Assembly: GCA_903900155.1 (NCBI GenBank)
Contig: CAIUMD010000010.1
Location: forward strand, 1 to 44,108
DNA: 44,108 nucleotides
Direction of reading: 5' to 3'
Source of the DNA: an uncultured Caulobacterales bacterium
GTDB lineage: Bacteria; Pseudomonadota; Alphaproteobacteria; Caulobacterales; Caulobacteraceae
A program made the position numbers and the translations under genes. Shown here in pieces: positions 35,535 through 44,108 of this stretch (its first letter is position 1; every line of letters starts with the position of its first letter). Below the pieces are notes generated by a model that was given only the letters and a program-made list of their open reading frames with translations, did not search any database and had not been told where the DNA came from.

Positions 35535-36134
35535 ATGGCCAAGGTTCTGGTTCTCTACTATTCGTCCTACGGTCATATCGAGACCATGGCGAAGGCCGTG
35601 GCCGAAGGCGCTCGCGAAGCCGGCGCGACGGTCGACATCAAGCGCGTGCCCGAAACCGCGCCGCTGGAAGTCGCCCAGAACGCCCACTTCAAGCTGGATC
35701 AAGAAGCCCCGGTCGCCTCGGTCGGCGACCTGGCCGATTACGACGCCATCATCGTCGGCACGAGCACGCGCTTTGGCCGCATGACCTCGCAGATGGCCGC
35801 GTTCCTCGACCAGGCCGGCGGCCTGTGGGCCCGCGGCGCGCTGCACGGCAAGGTCGGCGGCGCCTTCACCTCGACCGCCACCCAGCACGGCGGCCAGGAG
35901 ACCACCCTGTTCTCGATCATCACCAACCTGCTGCACTTCGGCATGGTGATCGTCGGCCTGGACTATGGACACGCCGGTCAGATGACCCTGGATGAAGTCA
36001 CCGGCGGCAGCCCTTACGGCGCCACCACCATAGCCGGCGGCGACGGCTCGCGTCAGCCCAGCGAGAACGAGCTGGTCGGCGCCCGCTACCAAGGCCGCAA
36101 GATCGCCGAAACGGCCATCAAGCTGCACGGCTGA
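35535..36134 (+). CDS. wrbA: WrbA, NAD(P)H:quinone oxidoreductase (type IV)
   Basis: The protein is 199 residues with a flavodoxin-like fold. The FMN phosphate loop is [12 protein letters not shown] (about 8-19). [13 protein letters not shown] and [14 protein letters not shown] contact the isoalloxazine ring, and the C-terminus ends [13 protein letters not shown]. It reduces quinones by two electrons, avoiding semiquinone radicals. The ATG at 35535 follows AAGGAGG. It is probably expressed with the pirin gene under the divergent LysR regulator. Confidence 0.94.
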   Translation: MAKVLVLYYSSYGHIETMAKAVAEGAREAGATVDIKRVPETAPLEVAQNAHFKLDQEAPVASVGDLADYDAIIVGTSTRFGRMTSQMAAFLDQAGGLWARGALHGKVGGAFTSTATQHGGQETTLFSIITNLLHFGMVIVGLDYGHAGQMTLDEVTGGSPYGATTIAGGDGSRQPSENELVGARYQGRKIAETAIKLHG

Positions 36135-36153
36135 TCCCCCACAGCCGTAGCCA

Positions 36154-36230
36154 GGTCGTCCGCGCCCTCCCCCAAGGCGGACGACCACGAACCGCCCCGA
36201 GGCTTTCCCTCCCAGCCTCGGGGCGGATTT
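36154..36230 (+). terminator. Two tandem hairpins after wrbA, the second a terminator
   Basis: The first stem, ggtcgtccgc (36154-36163) with gcggacgacc (36177-36186), has no T-run. The second has a perfect 13-bp stem, ccgccccgaggct (36192-36204) with agcctcggggcgg (36214-36226), followed by attt. It separates wrbA from the convergent gene ending at 36254 and may serve both directions. Confidence 0.8.
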
Positions 36231-36253
36231 CGCCTGGACTCGCGCTTGGTGCG

Positions 36254-37207
36254 CTAGTGCTTGGGGTCGAAGTCCGGCTTCTGGGCGGCGACATAGGCGT
36301 CCCACTCGGCCGGCGTATGGAAGTCCAGGCCCCTATCCCAGGCCGCGCCCATATAGTAGACAAACGGCTTGCCGGCCTCGACCTTGATCAGGACGAGGTA
36401 GTTGTCGAAGTCCTGGCGCACCTCGACGATCGAGGCGGGATCCACCATCAGGGCGATGGCCATCGAGCCCTTCTCCGGATCGGCCGGCTCCCAGAACGTC
36501 ACCCGGCCCGGGGCCAGGTCCTTCTTGAACACGCCATTGCCGCTGGCGCGCTTGCGCTTGGAGATGCCGATGCCGACCACCAGCGGACCCGGCTTGTCGG
36601 AGCTGATGGTCGAGACCATGCGGGTGAAGTTGGTCCCCAGCGGCAGGGTGAAGGTCCGCGTTTCCCAGACCTTGCGATCTACATCGACGGGCCACGGCGC
36701 GTAGTCGACGCTGAACTTGGCCACGTCCGGACCATTCTGGATCATCTTCCAGCTGGACCAGTTGCGCGAGGTCCACAGCTTGTTGTCCTGCCAGATCCCC
36801 AGCCCGCCCGCGCCGCGGCCGGCGCCGACGTCGTAGAAGTCCAGGCCCTCGCCATGGTTGGCGTGCTGGTCGCCGGTGCGCAGCTGGCGGTCCATATAGG
36901 GCCAGCGGACGCTCTTGCCCCAGGCGTCGATGCCCGAGGTCGACGGCGGCTCGGCCTTCTCCAGGTCGCGGCTGTAGATGCGGTGGGCGGTGCGGTCGTT
37001 CTCCCACAGGATGTCGTTGAAGCGGTACGGGGCCAGGGTGACGGCCGCGCGAGGCTTTTGGCCCTCGGCGTCGGGCTTGGGCAGCGCCGTGTCGGGTCCG
37101 TGCTCTTGAGCCTGAGCCGCCCCCATCGACAGGGTCAGGCCGATCGCGGTCGGCAGCGTCAGCGGCTCGGACGTTATGCCCGCCACAAAAGCCAGGATCG
37201 CCAGCAT
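36254..37207 (-). CDS. Exported DUF4861-like protein
   Basis: The protein is 317 residues. GGGAGGAAGC precedes the ATG. The first 34 residues form a signal-peptide-like segment ending GAAQAQ. The mature protein has the order expected of DUF4861: APYRFNDILWENDRTAHRIY, then GIDAWGKSVRWPYMDR, then HANHGEGLDFYDVGAGRG, and a beta-sandwich-like C-terminal half. Family members occur near polysaccharide-degradation genes, and some are viewed as glycan-active; no such genes are nearby here. It is followed by the wrbA terminator hairpin. Confidence 0.75.
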   Translation of the reverse strand: MLAILAFVAGITSEPLTLPTAIGLTLSMGAAQAQEHGPDTALPKPDAEGQKPRAAVTLAPYRFNDILWENDRTAHRIYSRDLEKAEPPSTSGIDAWGKSVRWPYMDRQLRTGDQHANHGEGLDFYDVGAGRGAGGLGIWQDNKLWTSRNWSSWKMIQNGPDVAKFSVDYAPWPVDVDRKVWETRTFTLPLGTNFTRMVSTISSDKPGPLVVGIGISKRKRASGNGVFKKDLAPGRVTFWEPADPEKGSMAIALMVDPASIVEVRQDFDNYLVLIKVEAGKPFVYYMGAAWDRGLDFHTPAEWDAYVAAQKPDFDPKH

Positions 37208-37264
37208 CGTGCTTCCTCCCAGACGTCTCGCTTCCGGATATAGCGCGCGCCGAAAATTGGTCTA

Positions 37265-37287
37265 GCCAAAATATATAAATTGGATAA
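37265..37287 (-). promoter_or_regulatory. AT-rich promoter-like segment upstream of the DUF4861-like gene
   Basis: An isolated AT-rich stretch (ccaaaatatataaattgg on the plus strand) lies about 60 bp before the start at 37207, in otherwise GC-rich DNA. It partly reads as an imperfect inverted repeat (ccaa/ttgg ends). It probably contains the promoter, but no clear hexamer pair was assigned. Confidence 0.35.
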
Positions 37288-37293
37288 TGCGGA

Positions 37294-37956
37294 TCATCGC
37301 CCCTTCGGGCGCACCAGCGCGATCAGCCAGCCGCCGCCCCATGGGGTGTTGATCACCGCCTCGTCCAGCACCTCGCCGATAGCCTTGAGGCGATGCCACA
37401 GCCTCAGAGGTTTCAGCGCCAGCCACATGGTCAGGCCCACCGCGCCGCCGGGCTTCAGGTTCGGGGCGTAGTGCGCGACCAGCTCCTCGACCTCGCCCAG
37501 GTGCTCGATACACTCGGAGAACACCACGACGTCGAAGGTCTCGTCGGTCTCGAAGGTGCGGCCGTCGCCCAGCAGCATCCTGACCTCGCCGATGGCGATC
37601 TCGGGCGCCAGGCGGGTCTCGCCACGATCGATCGCGGGCTTGGAGAAGTCGACGCCGACATATCGCGCCGGCCGGTGGGCGCGCAGGGCCTCGTAAAACA
37701 CGCCCTCGCCCGCCCCGATCTCCAGCACGCGCGGATTGGGCCAGCGGTCGGCGATCACGGCGGCCAGCAGGCGGTGATGGTGGCGCTGGTCCGAGCGGTT
37801 CAGGCGGTCATAGACGCCGTCCTGGTACTCGGCGTCCCACTTCTCGACCGGCGCGGCGACGATCGGCTTGTTCCGCTTGCGCATGAACAGCTCGCCCAGC
37901 CACGGACGGTCCAGGGACATCAGTTCCGTGAATCGGCGCCAGCGCAGATAGGCCAT
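37294..37956 (-). CDS. SAM-dependent methyltransferase (class I)
   Basis: The protein is 220 residues. The SAM-binding motif I is RVLEIGAGEGVFYEAL (about 76-91), followed by YVGVDFSKPAI (acidic residue for the ribose) and FDVVVFSECIEHLGEVEEL, typical of the UbiE/SmtA-like group. A basic N-terminal extension of about 55 residues precedes the fold. The substrate is unknown. The gene's ATG at 37956 follows GGGGGAA. The end lies 86 bp before the DUF4861-like gene on the same strand, with an AT-rich promoter-like segment between, so separate transcription is likely. Confidence 0.85.
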   Translation of the reverse strand: MAYLRWRRFTELMSLDRPWLGELFMRKRNKPIVAAPVEKWDAEYQDGVYDRLNRSDQRHHHRLLAAVIADRWPNPRVLEIGAGEGVFYEALRAHRPARYVGVDFSKPAIDRGETRLAPEIAIGEVRMLLGDGRTFETDETFDVVVFSECIEHLGEVEELVAHYAPNLKPGGAVGLTMWLALKPLRLWHRLKAIGEVLDEAVINTPWGGGWLIALVRPKGR

Positions 37957-38024
37957 GCAGTTCCCCCGAGATGTGTTCCGGGGATAGGGGCTGGGTTAGG
38001 CGGTGTCCAGCGCAGGGGCGATAA

Positions 38025-38110
38025 CCTCGTCCTTCGACAGGCTCAGGATGAGGTTATCGACTGAAAGGCCTCAACCATGGACCTCCCCCTGAACTTGTCG
38101 AAGGGCGAGG
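38025..38110. repeat. REPIN-like inverted pair of REP elements (third locus)
   Basis: The unit at 38025-38053 (cctcgtccttcgacaggctc, continuing to aggatgagg) and a diverged facing unit at 38082-38110 (cctccccctgaacttgtcga, continuing to agggcgagg) lie 28 bp apart. The spacer starts ttatcgactgaa, matching the 33617 locus at 10 of 12 positions. It lies between the methyltransferase promoter region and the ppdK stop. Confidence 0.82.
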
Positions 38111-38122
38111 TCCACGTAGAGC

Positions 38123-40807
<2,685 letters not shown>

Positions 40808-41119
40808 TTGTTCTCACCCTGCGATCAGTGAAGAAGGCCGCGCCTCTCTTTGGAGGTCGTCTCGCCCTGGAACAGCGCTGCTATGTCGTGATCCCGCAGT
40901 GCAATATCCGGGCGTCTCAGTAGCACTTCGCCCAAGAACGCGTCCACTGGCGCTTCGCGTTCCTGTCATCAACAAGAGAATTCGGCAAATAATTCCAATG
41001 ACAACGTTGTCCGCCTGACGCGCTTGGCCAGATTTCGGACATCCACGGCGCAAAGCCGCGACTTGGGCCGGAACCGGACGATTGGGACGGCTTGTCTTCG
41101 CACCGCGAAAGGCTTGGAT
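40808..41119. other. Divergent control region of ppdK and a GNAT gene
   Basis: This 312-bp stretch has no convincing coding frame. Bases 40975-41012 are AT-richer and hold the palindrome at 41000-41011. On the minus strand a TTGTCA inside the palindrome could be the -35 of ppdK, so a bound repressor would block it. The remaining leader of about 150 bp before ppdK shows nothing clear. Confidence 0.4.
41000..41011. promoter_or_regulatory. LacI/NagR-like palindrome upstream of ppdK
   Basis: gacaacgttgtc is a perfect 12-bp palindrome; with flanks it reads aatgacaacgttgtcc. This fits the published NagR box of Xanthomonas as I recall it (AATGACARCGYTGTCATT) in one half and the core. It is 192 bp before ppdK and 109 bp before the GNAT gene. 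No LacI-type gene is in the window. Confidence 0.45.
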
Positions 41120-41674
41120 ATGGGCATGGAACCGCACATCGCCCGACTCGGCCTCGCTTCGGAGACGTCCCGGAATGACGCGGACGCCATCGCCGACCTG
41201 CACACCCGCAGCCGCCAGATCGCCTATCGCGGCCTCTATGGCGACGCCTTTCTGGAGCACGAGCTGTTCGACGTTTCGCGGGCGACCTGGCGGGCGCGGT
41301 TCGAGACTTTCGATCCGGCGACCGACCTGATCCTGGCGGCTCGGGAAGGCGCCGAACCGGTGGCCTTGGCCTATGCCTCGTTCCGGATCAATCCGCAGGT
41401 CGGCTGCCTGCTCGACAACCTGCACGTCGCGCCCGAGCGCAAGGGCGGCGGCCTGGGGACGCGCCTGCTGGCCGCGACCGCGCGCTGGCTGATCGAGGAT
41501 CACGCCGGCGCGCCGCTGTACCTGGAGGTCTACGCCGCCAATGCTGCGGCCATCGCGTTCTACCGTCGCAAGGGCGGCGCGCTGGACACCGTTTATCAAG
41601 AGACGGTTCCGGGCGGCGGGGAGGTCGAGGTCCTGCGCTTCCGTTGGACGAATCCGGCTGTGCTGCTGGCCTGA
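41120..41674 (+). CDS. GNAT-family N-acetyltransferase
   Basis: The protein is 184 residues. The acetyl-CoA motif is LHVAPERKGGGLGTRLLAA (about 95-113), with the R-x-x-G-x-G/A-type loop, then YLEVYAANAAAIAFYRRKGG, the usual motif B with N and Y. The start at 41120 (or 41126) follows AAAGG. Substrates could be an amine-containing metabolite, antibiotic or protein N-terminus; nothing nearby decides. It converges with a LysR gene, 17 bp away. Confidence 0.87.
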   Translation: MGMEPHIARLGLASETSRNDADAIADLHTRSRQIAYRGLYGDAFLEHELFDVSRATWRARFETFDPATDLILAAREGAEPVALAYASFRINPQVGCLLDNLHVAPERKGGGLGTRLLAATARWLIEDHAGAPLYLEVYAANAAAIAFYRRKGGALDTVYQETVPGGGEVEVLRFRWTNPAVLLA

Positions 41675-41691
41675 ACGTCAGGCTTTGGGCG

Positions 41692-42606
41692 TCAGGCGTT
41701 GGGCGCAGACGTCTCGCCGAGCCGCGGCGGAACGGATTTCAGCCGCTCGGCCAGAAAACCGATGCAGGCGCGCACCTTGGCGGCCGCGTCGCGGCTGCGG
41801 GGATAGACGGCGTTCACCGACGAGTTGGGCAAAGCCACCTGCGGCAGCACCACCTCCAGTTCTCCGCGCTGCAGCTCACCCTCGACATCCCACACCGACT
41901 TGACCGCCAGGCCTGCGCCGCCGACCGCCCAAGCGTGGGCCAGGGCCGGGTCGTTGGTGGTCAGGGGTTGGTTTAGGCGCACCGACTGCCCGCCGGCCAG
42001 ACGCCAACGATCGGCGTCGGGTGGACCCACGACGATGCAGTCGTGACGCGACAACTCCGACAGGTCGCGCGGCGTCCCGCGCCGGCGCAGATAGTCCGGC
42101 GAAGCGCAGATGACCCGCTGGTTGGGAGCCAGACGGCGCACGATCAGGCTGGAATCCGGCAGGTCGCCCACCCAGATCGCCAGGTCGTAACCGCCCTCGA
42201 CGAGGTTGGCGTCCTGGTGGACGGCGTCCAGATGCACGCGCAGCTGCGGATGCATCAGGCGGAACTCCTGCAGCAGCGGCGCCAGGCGGCGGCGGCCGAA
42301 CTCCATGGCGGCGGTCACGCGCAGCGGCCCCGTCAGGGTCTCGGCGTCGCGCGCGGCCTCCTGTTCGGCCGTCTCCAGTTCGGTCAGCAGATGGGTCGCC
42401 CGCTGGAAGAACTGCCGCCCGCGATCGGTCAGCACGACCGTGCGCGTGGTGCGGTGCAGCAAAGTTACACCCAGGCGCGCCTCCAACTGGGTCAGCCGAC
42501 GGCTTATCGCGCCCAGCGACAGACCCATGGTTTTGGCGGCGGAAGTCAGACTTCCTGACGCCGCAACTTGAACAAACGATGATATCTCGGTGAATTTATC
42601 CGCCAT
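41692..42606 (-). CDS. LysR-family transcriptional regulator
   Basis: The protein is 304 residues from the ATG at 42606; an upstream ATG at 42645 would add 13 residues that do not match the family. The HTH is FVQVAASGSLTSAAKTMGLS followed by AISRRLTQLEARLGVTLLHRTTR. An effector domain of the CrgA-like type follows. It is divergent from a 73-residue membrane-protein gene and a bestrophin gene, with a 280-bp AT-rich region between. It may control them. Confidence 0.92.
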   Translation of the reverse strand: MADKFTEISSFVQVAASGSLTSAAKTMGLSLGAISRRLTQLEARLGVTLLHRTTRTVVLTDRGRQFFQRATHLLTELETAEQEAARDAETLTGPLRVTAAMEFGRRRLAPLLQEFRLMHPQLRVHLDAVHQDANLVEGGYDLAIWVGDLPDSSLIVRRLAPNQRVICASPDYLRRRGTPRDLSELSRHDCIVVGPPDADRWRLAGGQSVRLNQPLTTNDPALAHAWAVGGAGLAVKSVWDVEGELQRGELEVVLPQVALPNSSVNAVYPRSRDAAAKVRACIGFLAERLKSVPPRLGETSAPNA

Positions 42607-42886
42607 GCCCGGAAGATATGATTGATCCAAAGGCGGACAAGACACATCTTCAATCCAGAGCGTTACAAAGTTTATCTGTCTAAAATCGATGCAATGACCA
42701 TAAGTTTCAAATCTCGATTTTGATAATTCTCATTGTTGACGATAGAGAAAGACTAAGTTTACCAGACAGACAGACCGTTGACGAACGTCGGCGAGGCTCC
42801 AATCTTTTTTGCGAATGCGAAGAGCGCTTGGTCGCTTTCGCATCGCACCCTCGATTTTCTGTCACTCGCCATACGGAGACCTCGAC
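42607..42886. promoter_or_regulatory. AT-rich divergent intergenic region with inverted repeats
   Basis: This region is markedly AT-richer than the rest of the window (about 42610-42800). It contains perfect 8-bp arms aaaatcga (42682-42689) and tcgatttt (42714-42721) separated by 24 bp. Outside them lie agtttatctgtct and agtttaccagacag, which include inverted ctgtct/agacag, and an agacagacagac run. The likely functions are promoters and a LysR operator. Confidence 0.45.
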
Positions 42887-43108
42887 ATGATCACCAGCGT
42901 CGCACGCCGCGAGGACGATCGGCTCACCTGGAGCGACATCGAGATGCTGCCCTTCTACGGGGCCGCGCTCATCCTGGGCGGGCTGGTCGTGCAAGGCCTG
43001 CCCGACATCGGCGCCGTCACCCATTCGGCCATGGCCAAGGCCGCACTGATCTTTGGTCTGGCAGGCGTCCAGCACTGGCTGGCTTCCGATGACCGCGCAA
43101 ACGATTGA
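42887..43108 (+). CDS. 73-residue membrane protein upstream of bestrophin gene
   Basis: The ATG at 42887 has GGAG about 10 bp upstream. The N-terminal 20 residues are polar (MITSVARREDDRLTWSDIEM). They are followed by a hydrophobic segment GAALILGGLVVQGL and a second weaker one, AMAKAALIFGLAGVQHWL, so it has one or two membrane helices. The bestrophin start lies 53 bp after its stop (or inside it if an earlier Met is used), so the two are probably one transcript. The family is not recognised. It could assist the channel, but this is only position-based. Confidence 0.6.
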   Translation: MITSVARREDDRLTWSDIEMLPFYGAALILGGLVVQGLPDIGAVTHSAMAKAALIFGLAGVQHWLASDDRAND

Positions 43109-43160
43109 GGGCCGCTTCGGCCTCAAGGCGCGCGGCGGCGCCCAGCGGATGGAAACCCTG

Positions 43161-44051
43161 ATGATCCCTGATGGAACCCCTCGTATCCGACGGACCTTCG
43201 CCGGCGCATGGCGGGTGCTGGCGGCGCTGTTCGTCTGGGACGTCGCGGTGACCGTCTTCTACCTGACTTCGCCGTACAAGGCCCCCTCCCTGCCCGTCAC
43301 CCTGTTCGGCACCGGCTTGGCGCTGTTCCTGGGCTTCCGCGTCAACTCGGCCTACCAGCGCTGGTGGGAAGGTCGTGTTCTTTGGGGCGCGATGATCAAC
43401 GCCTCGCGCAGCCTGGCCCGGGCGATCGTGGCCTTCCTCGGCGACGGCGATCCGCGCTCGGACGCAATACGACGCTCCATCGTCGTGCGGCAGGTGGCCT
43501 ACGCCCACGCCCTGCGGCGGCAGTTGAGGCGCCAGGACCCCAAGCCCGACGTGCGCCGCCTGCTGGACCCGGACGAGGCCGACGACGCCCTGCGTCGCCA
43601 GAACCCGGCCAACGGCTTGCTGGACGGCATCGGCGCGATGGTCGCCCAGTCCGCCCGCGAGCAGCGGATCGACACCATCCAACAGGCCCAGCTGGAACGG
43701 GTGCTGATCGACATCGCCAACGCCCAGGGCGGCATGGAGCGGATCAAGAACACGCCCCTGCCCGCCCAGTATCGCAGCTTCCCGGAGTTCTTCACCCGGC
43801 TATTCTGCTGCCTGCTGCCGGTGGGCCTGGTCGACACCCTGGGCTGGGCCACGCCGGTCGGCTCGACGGTGATCAGCCTGATGTTCCTGGCCGTGCTGCG
43901 CATCGGCGACGACCTGGTCGATCCCTTCGCCAACACCGTCCACGATGTGCCGATGACGGCCATGTGCCAGACGATCGAGATCGACCTGCTGGAAGCCATC
44001 GGCGCGCCGGCGCCCGAGCCGCTGAAACCCGTCGACGGGGTGCTCTGGTAG
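43161..44051 (+). CDS. Bestrophin-type anion channel (YneE-like)
   Basis: The protein is 296 residues from the ATG at 43161, which has GGA 7 bp upstream and gives the usual short N-terminus; ATGs at 43149 and 43089 are alternatives. Family marks: VFYLTSPYKAPSLPVTLFGTGLALFLGFRVNSAYQRWWEGR (described in two parts: helix 2 and the N-x-A-x-x-RWWEGR motif), WGAMINASRSL, then a polar helical region, and GLVDTLGWATPVGSTVISLMF. It ends with a segment, DDLVDPFANTVHDVPM, matching the family's conserved Asp/Pro loop. It probably forms a pentameric ion channel in the inner membrane. The ion specificity is unknown. Confidence 0.88.
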   Translation: MIPDGTPRIRRTFAGAWRVLAALFVWDVAVTVFYLTSPYKAPSLPVTLFGTGLALFLGFRVNSAYQRWWEGRVLWGAMINASRSLARAIVAFLGDGDPRSDAIRRSIVVRQVAYAHALRRQLRRQDPKPDVRRLLDPDEADDALRRQNPANGLLDGIGAMVAQSAREQRIDTIQQAQLERVLIDIANAQGGMERIKNTPLPAQYRSFPEFFTRLFCCLLPVGLVDTLGWATPVGSTVISLMFLAVLRIGDDLVDPFANTVHDVPMTAMCQTIEIDLLEAIGAPAPEPLKPVDGVLW

Positions 44052-44108
44052 CGCCAAGCCCCTGAGCAAGCCCAAGAGGGTCCAAGCCCAAAATGAAAGC
44101 GGCGGGCG
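44052..44108. other. Window end, nothing recognised
   Basis: These 57 bp follow the bestrophin stop. I see no clear terminator hairpin or start of another gene before the window is cut. Confidence 0.5.

Overview
The window is a chromosomal segment of a high-GC alphaproteobacterium, almost certainly a Caulobacter. The best taxonomic marker is the gene at 21264-22589. It encodes PopA, the cell-cycle c-di-GMP effector known from Caulobacter, with the receiver Asp at residue 55 and the c-di-GMP I-site Arg at residue 357, the positions described for the C. crescentus protein. No replication origin, prophage or CRISPR array was seen.

Layout. (1) 1-3140 is an accessory stretch. It holds the apparent right end of an IS3-type insertion sequence, a 3' gene remnant beside it, an unrecognised two-part protein with Cys pairs, and a TetR regulator followed by a MipA/OmpV-type outer-membrane protein. 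Its codon use looks less GC-biased than the rest. (2) 3206-11948 (minus) is one kdp operon for high-affinity K+ uptake: a 27-residue microprotein, kdpF, kdpA, kdpB, a 30-residue microprotein, a TorF-like porin, kdpC, kdpD, kdpE. The promoter region has an 11-bp tandem repeat of the kind OmpR-family regulators bind. (3) 12047-16709 (minus) is housekeeping: a small HTH-like protein, then the overlapping set rlpA, tmk, holB, tatD and a PhnP-like hydrolase. (4) 16817-25657 contains tRNA-Ser(UGA), an rRNA methyltransferase, an RsuA-type pseudouridine synthase, a TusA-type protein, a YihY-type membrane protein, an acyl-CoA racemase/transferase, popA, a DsbA/FrnE-type protein and a DEAD-box helicase with a DbpA domain and a basic tail. 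(5) 25697-33598 contains an HI0933-type flavoprotein, a chemoreceptor, a short Hsp70 and a striking 867-residue protein built only of octapeptide repeats, followed by a small exported protein. (6) 33706-44051 contains two LysR regulators, a pirin and WrbA (redox stress), a DUF4861-like exported protein, a methyltransferase, pyruvate phosphate dikinase, a GNAT acetyltransferase and a bestrophin-type channel preceded by a 73-residue membrane protein.

The most unusual item is the octad-repeat protein at 30446-33049. About 107 units of 8 residues run from residue 6 to the C-terminus, and from the 35th unit on they are organised in a 7-unit (56-residue, 168-bp) super-repeat. Other points of interest are the outer-membrane porin and microproteins inside the kdp operon, three loci of a REP/REPIN-like palindromic element (30322, 33617, 38025), an 18-bp perfect palindrome before the helicase gene, and a NagR-like palindrome before ppdK.

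All functions are read from motifs and remembered family features. No database search was run.
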